From the NCBI RefSeq assembly GCF_009857475.1, contig NZ_WWCJ01000007.1, positions 186,001 through 250,000 of the forward strand: DNA of 64,000 nt, written 5' to 3'. The translations under genes and the position numbers were made by a program. The notes under the pieces were generated by a model. The model saw nothing but the letters and a program-made list of their open reading frames with translations. It searched no databases and had not been told where the DNA came from. The stretch is from Pseudoduganella guangdongensis. Lineage in GTDB: Bacteria; Pseudomonadota; Gammaproteobacteria; Burkholderiales; Burkholderiaceae_D. Positions 52,863-61,673 of the stretch are shown in pieces (the stretch's first letter is position 1; each line of letters starts with the position of its first letter).

Positions 52863-54643
52863 TAAATTCCTGCGTTGAGGCGCGCCAGGGTGCTGCGCAG
52901 CGCGTCGTTTTTCGGGTCTTTGGCGCGCGCTTCGCGCCACAGTTTGGCGGCGCCGGCTTTGTCGCCCTGGGTCCACAGCACTTCGCCCAGGTGCACCGCG
53001 ATTTCGGCGTCGCCGCGCAGGGCGTAGGCCTGGCGCAGCGACTGCTCGGCCTCTTTCAGCTTACCCATGCGGAACAGGACCCAGCCCATGCTGTCCATGA
53101 TGTAGGGGTCGCCGGGCGCCATCTTGAGCGCCTTGTCGATCAGCTCATAGGCTTCGTCCAGGCGGATGTTGCGGTCGGCCAGCGAGTAGCCCAGCGCGTT
53201 GTAGGCGTGGTGGTTGTCGGGCACGGACTCCATCACCTTGCGCAGGGCGGTTTCCATGGCGTCCACCTTGCCCAGCTTTTCGGCGGCCAGGGCGTAGTCG
53301 TACATCAGGTCCGGGCTGTTGGGGTAGCGCAGCACGCCGTCTTCCAGCGTCTTGAAGGCTTCCACAGCGCGGCCGGCGTCGCGCAGCAGCTGGCCTTCGG
53401 TCTGCACGATCTGCACTTGCTCGGCCAGGTCGGCCGGCGTGATCTCTTTCAGCTGCGCGCGCGCGCCGTCAACGTCGCCTTTGCGGGCGGTGATGTGGGC
53501 GCGTTTCAGGCGCGCCGACAGGGTGGCGCGCGGGTCCTCGGCTTCGATCTTTTCCAGCCAGCCCAGGGCGGCGTCCAGGTCGCCGCGTTCTTCCGCGATC
53601 TGGGCCAGCAGCATCAGGGCCTTGTTCGGGTCGCGCTCGGGATCGGGCTGGCTTTCCAGGACGGCGATGTAGCGCTTGAAATAGTCTTCCGCCGCCTTGC
53701 TGTCCTGGCCTTGCAGGGACATGATGCCCAGCGCGTACAGGGTGCCGGGGTTGTCCGGCTGGTCTTTCAGCAGCAGCTCGAATTGTTCGCGCGCTTTGTC
53801 GTACTGCTTTTGCTCGACCAGCAGGCGGGCATAGGCCGAGCGCACTTCGCGCGCGGCGGGGTATTTTTGCAGGAAGCCGGCAAACAGCTGCTGCGCGCCA
53901 TCCAGGTCTTGCAGCATCTGGCCCATGGTCAGGATGGCCAGTTCGGAGTCGGGTTTGATCTCGACCGCTTTTTGCGCTTCGGCGCGCGCGCGGTCGGCCT
54001 GGCCGGCGGCGTTGGCGCCTTGCGCCAGCACCAGGTGCGCTTCCTGCGTTTTCAGGTAGGGCTGCAGCACGCGCTCCATCAGGGCGAAGGCGCCGGCCTT
54101 GTCCTTGGCGCGCAGCAGGAACTGCTGCATCTGGAACATCAGCAGCGGGCGGCCGGTCGGTGCGGCGCTTTTCAGGCGCTGCGCGAACAGTTGTTCCGCC
54201 TCGCCCAGGTCGTCGCCCAGCACGGCGAAGCCGAGGAAGTATTGCGCCGCCTCGTCGGAGTCGGGCGCCAGCTCGCGCCACAGGCGGATCGCGGCCAGCG
54301 CTTCATTGCCCTGCTTGGCCGACAGCGCCATTTCCGAGGCGCGCCGCGCCAGGCGCGGGTCGCGCGTTTGCTGCGCCAGCACCATCATGGCGACGTAGGC
54401 GCTTTGCCACTGGCCGCGCTTGAAATCGAGTTCGGCCTTGGTCAGCTTGTAAAACAGCTCGCTGGTGAGTTCGACGTTGGGCAGCTTTTCGCCCGGCGGC
54501 ACGGCCTTGGCAATCGCCTCGGCGGCCGGGGTGGGTTCGGCGGCGGCGGGCGCCGCAGCCTCCTGTGCCGGCTGCTGCGGCGGCACGACTGCGCAAGCGG
54601 ACACCAGGGCCGACAGGGTTACAATGGCGAATGCGTTTTTCAA
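52862..54643 (-). CDS. Tetratricopeptide repeat lipoprotein
   Basis: A 593-residue protein. The best start is a TTG (54643) preceded by AGGA at 7 nt; it gives a signal peptide ending LSALVSAC, a lipobox. The mature protein has an Ala/Pro linker, then at least nine TPR-type helix pairs (LDFKRGQWQSAYVAMMVLAQ, FELLLKDQPDNPGTLYALGI, PNSPDLMYDYALAAEKLGKV, AYNALGYSLADRNIRLDEAY, IMDSMGWVLFRMGKLKEAEQ). It is regularly found upstream of lolB and ispE in betaproteobacteria. Probably an outer-membrane or periplasmic assembly scaffold; its partner is unknown. Confidence 0.88.
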   Translation of the reverse strand: MKNAFAIVTLSALVSACAVVPPQQPAQEAAAPAAAEPTPAAEAIAKAVPPGEKLPNVELTSELFYKLTKAELDFKRGQWQSAYVAMMVLAQQTRDPRLARRASEMALSAKQGNEALAAIRLWRELAPDSDEAAQYFLGFAVLGDDLGEAEQLFAQRLKSAAPTGRPLLMFQMQQFLLRAKDKAGAFALMERVLQPYLKTQEAHLVLAQGANAAGQADRARAEAQKAVEIKPDSELAILTMGQMLQDLDGAQQLFAGFLQKYPAAREVRSAYARLLVEQKQYDKAREQFELLLKDQPDNPGTLYALGIMSLQGQDSKAAEDYFKRYIAVLESQPDPERDPNKALMLLAQIAEERGDLDAALGWLEKIEAEDPRATLSARLKRAHITARKGDVDGARAQLKEITPADLAEQVQIVQTEGQLLRDAGRAVEAFKTLEDGVLRYPNSPDLMYDYALAAEKLGKVDAMETALRKVMESVPDNHHAYNALGYSLADRNIRLDEAYELIDKALKMAPGDPYIMDSMGWVLFRMGKLKEAEQSLRQAYALRGDAEIAVHLGEVLWTQGDKAGAAKLWREARAKDPKNDALRSTLARLNAGI

Positions 54644-54706
54644 AGGAAGATCCTGCAAATCGGGCTCAAGACTTGATTCTACGCCAACCCGCAAAAAACC
54701 ACCCCC

Positions 54707-55540
54707 ATGCCTGAATTACCCGAAGTTGAAGTCACCCGGCGCGGTGTCGCGCCGCATATCGAAGGACGCGTGGTACGCGCCGTGGTGCTGCGGCGCGATG
54801 GCTTGCGCTGGCCGTTCCCGGACGATTTGCCAGCCATCCTGGCCGGCCGCCGCATCATCACCACCGACCGCCGCGGCAAGTACCTGCTGGTGTGCTTCGA
54901 ACATGGCACCCTGATCATCCACCTCGGCATGAGCGGTCACCTGCGGGTGCTGCCACCCGGCCTGCCGCCGGAAAAGCATGATCATTTCGACATGACGGTG
55001 GAAGGCGCCGATAGCACGCAGGTGCTGCGCATGACCGATCCGCGCCGCTTTGGCGCCGTGCTGTGGCATGCGGCGGACGAAGGCGCGCTGGAAGAGCATG
55101 CGCTGCTGCGCGGCCTGGGCGTGGAGCCGCTGGGCCAGGCCTTCAGCGGCCGCCTGCTGTTCGCGCAGACGCGCACGCGCAGTGCGGCCATCAAGCAGGT
55201 CTTGATGGCGGGCGATATCGTGGTCGGCGTGGGCAATATCTACTGTTCGGAGAGCCTGTTCCGCGCCGGCATCAATCCGAAGACGGCGGCCAACCGCATC
55301 AGCGCGGCGCGCTATGACCGCCTGGCGCAGGCGATCCGCGAGGTGCTGGCCGAAGCAATAGTTCAGGGTGGTAGCACTTTGCGCGACTTTATCAGCGTAA
55401 ACGGGCAATCGGGCTATTTCCAGCAGTCATATTTCGTCTATGATCGTGCTGGTGTGCCTTGCCGCCTGTGCGGCGCGCCTGTGCGCCAGATCAAGCAGGG
55501 ACAACGCTCCACTTTTTATTGTGTAAATTGCCAGAAATAA
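54707..55540 (+). CDS. mutM: Formamidopyrimidine-DNA glycosylase
   Basis: A 277-residue Fpg/MutM that excises 8-oxoguanine and nicks the strand. The N-terminus [18 protein letters not shown] provides the catalytic Pro and Glu (P2, E3 after Met removal). The helix-two-turn-helix part contains [20 protein letters not shown], and the C-terminal zinc finger is CRLCGAP...FYCVNC with four cysteines. Starts 63 bp divergent from the TPR gene; followed by the dynamin-like gene and mutY. Confidence 0.98.
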   Translation: MPELPEVEVTRRGVAPHIEGRVVRAVVLRRDGLRWPFPDDLPAILAGRRIITTDRRGKYLLVCFEHGTLIIHLGMSGHLRVLPPGLPPEKHDHFDMTVEGADSTQVLRMTDPRRFGAVLWHAADEGALEEHALLRGLGVEPLGQAFSGRLLFAQTRTRSAAIKQVLMAGDIVVGVGNIYCSESLFRAGINPKTAANRISAARYDRLAQAIREVLAEAIVQGGSTLRDFISVNGQSGYFQQSYFVYDRAGVPCRLCGAPVRQIKQGQRSTFYCVNCQK

Positions 55541-55555
55541 CGAGATAAAACGAAG

Positions 55556-57484
55556 ATGGTAAGGGACCTCGAACAATACAGCGCCTGGCGCCAGGGTGTA
55601 ATCGCCGCCGTCGCAAACTACCGCGACTGGATCGTACAGGCCGACCTCGCGGATGCAGCGGCTGAGCAGCGCCTGGCGCGCACGCTGTCCAAGCTGTCCG
55701 ACGACAAGCTGTCGGTGGCCTTTGTGGCGGAATTTTCGCGCGGTAAATCCGAGCTCATCAATTCCATTTTCTTCGCCGATTTCGGCCAGCGCATCCTGCC
55801 GTCGGCCGCCGGCCGCACCACCATGTGCCCGACCGAGCTGATGTACGACGCCGCCTACCCGGCCTGCATCCGCCTGCTGCCGATTGAAACGCGCGCCGCC
55901 AACCTGTCCACCAGCGATTACCGCGATGATCCGCATGCCTGGACCGTGCTGCCGCTGCAACTGGACTCGCCGGAACACATGCAGGAGGTCTTCAAGCAGG
56001 TCAGCCTGACGCGCCATGTGCCGGTGGAGGAAGCCAAGCGCTACGGCCTGTACGATGAGAACGATCCGGACATGGCGGTCACGCTGGACAGCGACGGCCT
56101 GGTCGAGATTTCGCGCTGGCGCCACGCCATCATCAACTTCCCGCACCCGCTGCTGAAGCAGGGCCTGGTGATCCTGGATACGCCGGGGCTGAACGCGATC
56201 GGCACCGAGCCGGAACTGACCCTGAACCTGATCCCGCATGCGCACGCGGTGCTGTTCATCCTGGCCGCCGATACCGGCGTGACCAAGAGCGACATCGAAG
56301 TGTGGCGCACGCATATCGGCAACGGCGCCGGACGCATGGTAGTGCTGAACAAGATCGATTCGATGTGGGACCCGCTGCGCACCGAGGCGGAGATCGACGC
56401 CGAGATCCTGCGCCAGCAGGACCACGCGGCGCACATGCTGGGCCTGGATGCGCGCCAGGTGTTCCCGGTGTCGGCGCAGAAGGCGCTGGTAGGCAAGATC
56501 ACCGGCGACCATGAGCTGGTGCACAAGAGCCGCATGAAACAGCTGGAGAGCGCCCTGTTCAATGAGCTGATCCCGGCACGCAAGGACATCATCCGCCGCC
56601 GCCTGGGCGACGAGCTGGCGGCGCTGAGCGGCGCGCAGTATTCGGCGCTGTCGGCCAAGACGCGCGGCATCATGGAGCAGTTGCTGGAGCTGAAGGGCCT
56701 GCGCGGCAAGAACCAGACCGTGATCGCGCACATGGCGCGCCGGGTGGAAGTGGAGAAGAAGGAATTCGACGAGAGCCTGTTCAAGCTGCAAGCCACGCGC
56801 GCGGTGTTCACGCGCTTGTCCACCGAGCTGTATTCCAGCCTGGGCATGGACGTGCTGCGCGACAGCTTGGTGAAGGCGCGCGCGGGCATGCAGTCGAGCC
56901 GTTTCACCACCGGCCTGCGCGACGCGATCGGCGGCTACTTCGACAGCATCCATGCCAACCTGGATGAATCGGAGCGCAAGATCGAAGAGATCCGCTCGAT
57001 GATGGAAACCATGTACAAGAAGTTCTCGGCGGAGCATGGCCTGTCGTTGGCCTTGCCCATGGCCTTCTCGCTGGCCAAGTACCGCGACGAGATCAACGAG
57101 GCGTACAGCATCTACGAAAAGCAGTTCGGCACCGCGACCATGCTGACCACCTCGCGCGTGGTGCTGATGGAGCGCTTCTTTGATTCGGTGGCGTCGGCTG
57201 TGAAGCGCTGCTTCAAGGCGGCCAATGCGGATACCGATGCCTGGCTGAAGGTGATCATGGCGCCGCTGGAGTCGCAGATCCGCCAGCACAAGGAACAGCT
57301 CAAGCACCGCCAGGCGTCCATCGCGCGCATCCACGATGCGACCGATACGCTGGAGCAGAAGATCGAGGCCTTCGAGGCCACGCAGGCGGCGCTGGAGGCG
57401 CAGAAGGCCAAGCTGGCATCGCTGGCAGCAGCCATCAATGATGCGATCGCGGCGGAACCGGTTGTACTGGAGGCGGCGGCGTAA
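55556..57484 (+). CDS. Bacterial dynamin-like GTPase
   Basis: A 642-residue large GTPase. The P-loop is VAEFSRGKSELINSIFF (residues about 57-73), the switch I threonine lies in AAGRTTMCPTELMYD, G3 is LVILDTPGLNAIG, and G4 is MVVLNKIDSMWDPL. The rest is almost entirely helical with long coiled coils, ending in AFEATQAALEAQKAKLASLA, as in bacterial dynamin-like proteins. These bind or remodel membranes; no strong transmembrane helix is visible, so membrane contact would be peripheral. The gene lies 15 bp after mutM and ends just before mutY, linking it by position to oxidative DNA repair genes. Confidence 0.9.
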   Translation: MVRDLEQYSAWRQGVIAAVANYRDWIVQADLADAAAEQRLARTLSKLSDDKLSVAFVAEFSRGKSELINSIFFADFGQRILPSAAGRTTMCPTELMYDAAYPACIRLLPIETRAANLSTSDYRDDPHAWTVLPLQLDSPEHMQEVFKQVSLTRHVPVEEAKRYGLYDENDPDMAVTLDSDGLVEISRWRHAIINFPHPLLKQGLVILDTPGLNAIGTEPELTLNLIPHAHAVLFILAADTGVTKSDIEVWRTHIGNGAGRMVVLNKIDSMWDPLRTEAEIDAEILRQQDHAAHMLGLDARQVFPVSAQKALVGKITGDHELVHKSRMKQLESALFNELIPARKDIIRRRLGDELAALSGAQYSALSAKTRGIMEQLLELKGLRGKNQTVIAHMARRVEVEKKEFDESLFKLQATRAVFTRLSTELYSSLGMDVLRDSLVKARAGMQSSRFTTGLRDAIGGYFDSIHANLDESERKIEEIRSMMETMYKKFSAEHGLSLALPMAFSLAKYRDEINEAYSIYEKQFGTATMLTTSRVVLMERFFDSVASAVKRCFKAANADTDAWLKVIMAPLESQIRQHKEQLKHRQASIARIHDATDTLEQKIEAFEATQAALEAQKAKLASLAAAINDAIAAEPVVLEAAA

Positions 57485-58621
57485 GTGCAGTATGAAGATC
57501 CGAGCTTCGCGGCCGACCTGGTCGCGTGGCAGAAACAACATGGCCGGCACGACCTGCCGTGGCAAAACACCCGCGATGCCTACCTGGTGTGGCTGTCCGA
57601 AATCATGCTGCAGCAAACGCAGGTGTCGGCGGTGCTGGGCTACTACGCGCGCTTCCTGGAGCGCTTCCCTACCCTGGCTTCGCTGGCCGCCGCTCCCGTT
57701 GAAGACGTGATGGCGCAGTGGGCCGGCCTGGGCTACTACACCCGCGCGCGCAACCTGCACAAGTGCGCGCAGCGCGTGGTGGCGGAATATGGCGGCGTGT
57801 TTCCATCCGACCCGGCCTTGCTGGCCGAGCTGCCGGGCATCGGCCGCTCCACCGCCGCCGCCATCGCCGCCTTCTCCGCCGGCCGCCGCGCGGCCATCAT
57901 GGATGGCAATGTCAAACGTGTCTTTGCGCGCGTGTTCGGCATCGACACCTATCCCGGCGAACGCAAGACCGAGGAAGCCATGTGGGCGCGTGCCGAAGCG
58001 TTGGCGCCTGCCGACGATATCGAGGCCTACACCCAAGGCTTGATGGACATGGGCGCGACGCTATGCACGCGCAGCAGCCCATCGTGCGAGCGCTGCCCGA
58101 TGCAGGCGCGCTGCGTGGCGTTCGCCACCGGCCGCACCGCAGAACTGCCGATCCGCAAACCGAAGAAAGCCACCCCGGAAAAATCCGCCCACATGCTGCT
58201 GCTGGTCGATCGCGGCCAGGTGCTGCTGGAGCAGCGCCCCGCGACGGGCATCTGGGGCGGGCTGCTGTCCTTGCCCGAGCTGGCCGGCCACAACACAATC
58301 GCGCCCCCCGCCAACGCCGGTGCAGCTGCCGCACCCGACGCGTACGCCACCCCGGTGGACGCTGCCGTAGCGGCAGCCGTGAGCCCGTTCGGCACAATGG
58401 AGTCGCTGGAACGCATGCTACCCGTAGTGCACATCTTCACCCACTACAAGCTGCACATCCACCCGTTGCTGGTCACGCTCTCGGCCCGCGCCGCGCTGGC
58501 CGGTGAAGAGCGCTACGTATGGCTCAACGCCGCCGCCCTGCCCGACGCCGCCCTGCCCGCGCCGATCAAGAAACTGCTGCTCGAGTTGCTCGGCGAACGC
58601 GCCCAGGCGCGCATGTTTTGA
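57485..58621 (+). CDS. mutY: A/G-specific adenine glycosylase
   Basis: A 378-residue MutY that removes adenine paired with 8-oxoguanine. GTG start directly after the dynamin stop. The helix-hairpin-helix and catalytic residues are in AELPGIGRSTAAAIAAFSAG and RRAAIMDGNVKRVFARVF; EIMLQQTQVSAVLGYY holds the catalytic Glu. The iron-sulfur loop is CTRSSPSCERCPMQARC, with C-x6-C-x2-C-x5-C spacing. A Nudix-like C-terminal domain (about 235-370; LLLVDRGQVLLEQRPATGIW) checks for 8-oxoG. Confidence 0.97.
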   Translation: MQYEDPSFAADLVAWQKQHGRHDLPWQNTRDAYLVWLSEIMLQQTQVSAVLGYYARFLERFPTLASLAAAPVEDVMAQWAGLGYYTRARNLHKCAQRVVAEYGGVFPSDPALLAELPGIGRSTAAAIAAFSAGRRAAIMDGNVKRVFARVFGIDTYPGERKTEEAMWARAEALAPADDIEAYTQGLMDMGATLCTRSSPSCERCPMQARCVAFATGRTAELPIRKPKKATPEKSAHMLLLVDRGQVLLEQRPATGIWGGLLSLPELAGHNTIAPPANAGAAAAPDAYATPVDAAVAAAVSPFGTMESLERMLPVVHIFTHYKLHIHPLLVTLSARAALAGEERYVWLNAAALPDAALPAPIKKLLLELLGERAQARMF

Positions 58622-58646
58622 AGGGCATGGGCCGGTTTAAGGCGCC

Positions 58647-58796
58647 TTGACGTTTTGGCTGACCAAGTCGCTGGCAGGGGCGCTACTGCTTTCGGTTGGC
58701 CTGCTGGGACCGGCTTCAGCCTGGATGGGGCCGCTGATCCTGCATCACTACAAGGCCAAGGACAGGCTCAAGCGGAAAACAGCTTCGCCATATTGA
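58647..58796 (+). CDS. Possible small membrane or secreted protein (49 aa)
   Basis: A short open frame from TTG in the gap between mutY and dgt: LTFWLTKSLAGALLLSVGLL, then GPASAWMGPLILHHYKAKDR and a basic end. It has the shape of a signal peptide (hydrophobic core, then ASA-W) or a single membrane helix followed by a basic tail. No good ribosome binding site is seen. The rest of the 257-bp gap holds nothing else I can name. Confidence 0.3.
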   Translation: MTFWLTKSLAGALLLSVGLLGPASAWMGPLILHHYKAKDRLKRKTASPY

Positions 58797-58878
58797 TGGC
58801 TGTCCCAAGCGCCTTCATCATTGCCGATGTGCGCCCGGCATTCAAGCAAGCCCAAGCGCTGCCTGGGCTTGAGGCAGG

Positions 58879-60009
58879 TCAAAGGTCTTCCAGGGAGTAG
58901 ATGCGGCGGTGTTCGGCGATGGCGTAGCGGTCGGTCATGCCGGCGATGTAGTCGGCCACGCGGCGTGCTTGCGCGCTGGCGTCGCCGCGCTCGGTGCGGT
59001 AGTCGGGCGGCAGCAGCGCGGGGTCGGCGGTGAAGGCCTGGTACAGCTCGCGCACCATGCGGCTGGCTTTCAGGCGCATGCGGTTGACCTTGTAGTGGCG
59101 GTACAGGTTCTCCATCAGGAAGCGCTTGAGTTCCGTGGCGTCCTTGCGCATCTGGTCCGAGAAGCGGATCAGCGGCGGCGCGGCGCGCACCTCGTCGATG
59201 CTGCGCGGATCGTGTGCGGCGATGCGTTCCTGCGAGGTGGCGATCAGGTTGTCGGCCAGCGCGGTGATCAGGCGGCGCAAGGTTTCGTAGATGGCGCGGC
59301 GGCCAGCCAGGCCGGGATGCGCGGCCTGCACTTCGCGCCACAGGCGGCCGAAGAATTCCACCTCCTCCAATTGCGCGATGGTGATCAGGCCGGAACGCAG
59401 GCCGTCGTCGATGTCGTGGCTGTTGTAGGCGATTTCATCGGCCAGGTTGGTCAGCTGCGCTTCCAGCGAGGGCTGGGTCTTGTCGAGGAAGCGCTGCGCC
59501 ACCTCGCCCAACTGGCGCGCATTGTTGACGGAGCAGTGCTTCAGGATGCCTTCGCGCGTTTCGAACATCAGGTTCAGGCCGTCGAAGGCGCCGTACTGTT
59601 CTTCCAGCAAATCCACCACGCGCAGGCTTTGCAGGTTGTGTTCGAAGCCGCCGTGCTCCTTCATGCATTCATGCAGCACGTCCTGCCCCACGTGGCCGAA
59701 CGGCGTGTGGCCCAGGTCGTGCGCCAGGGCGATGGCTTCCACCAGGTCTTCGTTCAGGCGCAGGTTGCGCGCCAGCGAGCGGCCGATCTGGGCCACCTCC
59801 AGGCTGTGCGTCAGGCGGGTGCGGAACAGGTCGCCCTCGTGGTTGAGGAAGACCTGGGTCTTGTATTCAAGCCGGCGGAAGGCGGTCGAATGGATGATGC
59901 GGTCGCGGTCGCGCTGGAACTGCGAGCGCGAGGCGTGCGGGGTTTCGGGGACGCGGCGGCCGCGCCCCTTGTCAGAATGTGCTGCGTAGGGGGCGAGCGT
60001 CTCTTCCAA
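58879..60009 (-). CDS. dgt: Deoxyguanosinetriphosphate triphosphohydrolase-like protein
   Basis: A 376-residue HD-domain dNTPase. The N-terminus [20 protein letters not shown] is followed by [40 protein letters not shown] with the first metal histidine, and [20 protein letters not shown] with the HD pair. The later Asp is in [20 protein letters not shown]. Dgt-like enzymes hydrolyse dNTPs to the nucleoside and triphosphate, lowering the dNTP pool. It lies 3 bp after the fused aroKB gene, as in other betaproteobacteria (pilQ-aroK-aroB-dgt). Confidence 0.95.
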   Translation of the reverse strand: MEETLAPYAAHSDKGRGRRVPETPHASRSQFQRDRDRIIHSTAFRRLEYKTQVFLNHEGDLFRTRLTHSLEVAQIGRSLARNLRLNEDLVEAIALAHDLGHTPFGHVGQDVLHECMKEHGGFEHNLQSLRVVDLLEEQYGAFDGLNLMFETREGILKHCSVNNARQLGEVAQRFLDKTQPSLEAQLTNLADEIAYNSHDIDDGLRSGLITIAQLEEVEFFGRLWREVQAAHPGLAGRRAIYETLRRLITALADNLIATSQERIAAHDPRSIDEVRAAPPLIRFSDQMRKDATELKRFLMENLYRHYKVNRMRLKASRMVRELYQAFTADPALLPPDYRTERGDASAQARRVADYIAGMTDRYAIAEHRRIYSLEDL

Positions 60010-60012
60010 GAT

Positions 60013-61659
60013 TTACTCCGTGCAGGCGGCCAGGGTTTGCAGCAGCACGTCCTGCGGGGCGGTCGTGATGCGCGCTTTGCCGAGCGGGTCGAGCAGGATG
60101 AATTTGATCGCCCCGCCCTCGTTCTTCTTATCCACTTCCATCAGCTCCAGCCAGCGCTCCACGCCCAGGTCGGGCGCCAGCACCGGCAGGCCGGCGGCGG
60201 CCACCAGGGCGCGAATGCGCTCCACGGCGGCGCGGTCGATAAAGCCCAGGCGCTGCGACAGGTCGGCCGCCATCACCATGCCGCAGCCGACCGCCTCGCC
60301 GTGCAGCCAGGCGCCGTAGCCCATGCCGGCTTCGATCGCGTGGCCGAAGGTGTGGCCGAAATTCAGGATGGCGCGCAGGCCGCCTTCTCGTTCGTCCTGG
60401 CGCACCACGTCGGCCTTGATTTCGCAGGAGCGCGCGATGGCGTAGGCCAGCGCGCCTTTGTCGCGCGCCATCAGCAGGCCGATGTTCTCTTCGATCCATT
60501 CGAAGAAGGGCACGTCGATGATGCAGCCGTACTTGATCACTTCCGCCAGGCCGGCCGACAGCTCGCGCTCGGGCAGGGTTTCCAGGGTGCTGGTATCGGC
60601 GATCACGGCTTTCGGCTGGTAGAAGGCGCCGATCATGTTCTTGCCTTGCGGGTGGTTGATGCCGGTCTTGCCGCCCACCGAGGAATCGACCTGCGACAGC
60701 AGGGTGGTCGGCACCTGCACGAAATCCACGCCGCGCATATAGGACGCGGCGGCGTAGCCGGTCATGTCGCCGATCACGCCGCCGCCCAGCGCCACCAGGG
60801 TGGTCTTGCGGTCGGCCTTGTTGGCCAGCAGGGCGTCGAACACCCGCATCAGCGATTCCCAGTGCTTGTGTTCTTCGCCGTCCGGCAGCACCACCTCGAT
60901 CACGTCCTTGCCGGCGGCCAGCAGCGGCGCGCGCACGCGCTCCATATACAACGGCGCCACGGTCTCGTTGGAGACGATGGCCACCTTCTTGCCGCCCACG
61001 TATTTGGCCAGCAGGCTGACGTCATCCAGCAGGGATGGGCCGATGGCGATCGGATAGCTGCGCTCTCCCAGCTCGACATTGAGCAGGATATTGGTCTGTT
61101 CGTTCATTGCGGGTTCTGCCTTGGTCACGCAGTTGGGCGCGGCCTGGCAGGCCAGCGCGTCCAGCTGGTTGATGATGGATTGGACCATCGATTGTACGTT
61201 GGGGCGGCCGGTGTCGACGACCAGGTCGGCCATCTCCATATACAGCGGCTCGCGCTGCGCCAGCAGTTCTTCCAGTTTCTTGCGGGGATCGGCCGTCTGC
61301 AACAGGGGCCGGTTCTTGTCGTGCGCCGTGCGGGCCAGGATCGAATTGACCGATGCGCGCAGGTAGATGACGGTGCCGCGCTCTTTTAGCAGGGCGCGGC
61401 TGCCTTCGTTGAGGATGGCGCCGCCGCCGGTGGCCAGCACGATGCCTTGCTGGCAGGTCAGGTCGCGGATCACGTCCGCTTCCCGCCGGCGGAAGGCTGG
61501 TTCGCCTTCAATCTCAAAAATCCACGGGATCGAGGCGCCCGTGCGGCTTTCAATTTCGTGGTCGGAATCGATAAACCGCAGGCCCAGCTTGCGGGCGAGC
61601 TGACGACCGATTGTCGTCTTGCCCGCCCCCATCAACCCAACTAAATAAACATTTTGCAT
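60013..61659 (-). CDS. aroKB: Fused shikimate kinase / 3-dehydroquinate synthase (AroK-AroB)
   Basis: One 548-residue open frame contains both enzymes. Residues 1-175 are shikimate kinase I: Walker [20 protein letters not shown], the shikimate pocket [36 protein letters not shown], and the lid [13 protein letters not shown]. After a short linker (about 170-190) comes 3-dehydroquinate synthase (NAD-binding [60 protein letters not shown]). The two normally are adjacent genes; here no stop separates them. An internal ATG at 61107 sits exactly where free AroB would start, with a poor ribosome binding site, so a second, AroB-only product cannot be excluded. Confidence 0.93.
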   Translation of the reverse strand: MQNVYLVGLMGAGKTTIGRQLARKLGLRFIDSDHEIESRTGASIPWIFEIEGEPAFRRREADVIRDLTCQQGIVLATGGGAILNEGSRALLKERGTVIYLRASVNSILARTAHDKNRPLLQTADPRKKLEELLAQREPLYMEMADLVVDTGRPNVQSMVQSIINQLDALACQAAPNCVTKAEPAMNEQTNILLNVELGERSYPIAIGPSLLDDVSLLAKYVGGKKVAIVSNETVAPLYMERVRAPLLAAGKDVIEVVLPDGEEHKHWESLMRVFDALLANKADRKTTLVALGGGVIGDMTGYAAASYMRGVDFVQVPTTLLSQVDSSVGGKTGINHPQGKNMIGAFYQPKAVIADTSTLETLPERELSAGLAEVIKYGCIIDVPFFEWIEENIGLLMARDKGALAYAIARSCEIKADVVRQDEREGGLRAILNFGHTFGHAIEAGMGYGAWLHGEAVGCGMVMAADLSQRLGFIDRAAVERIRALVAAAGLPVLAPDLGVERWLELMEVDKKNEGGAIKFILLDPLGKARITTAPQDVLLQTLAACTE

Positions 61660-61673
61660 TCACGCATGATAGC

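Noticed and set aside
52991..54676. A 561-codon frame opposite the TPR lipoprotein
   Set aside because: Antisense shadow: no motifs, and His/Gln/Val-biased composition caused by GC-rich third positions on the coding strand.
55427..58036. An 869-codon minus-strand frame opposite the dynamin-like gene and mutY
   Set aside because: Crosses two genes with clear catalytic motifs on the plus strand and has no recognisable domain itself.
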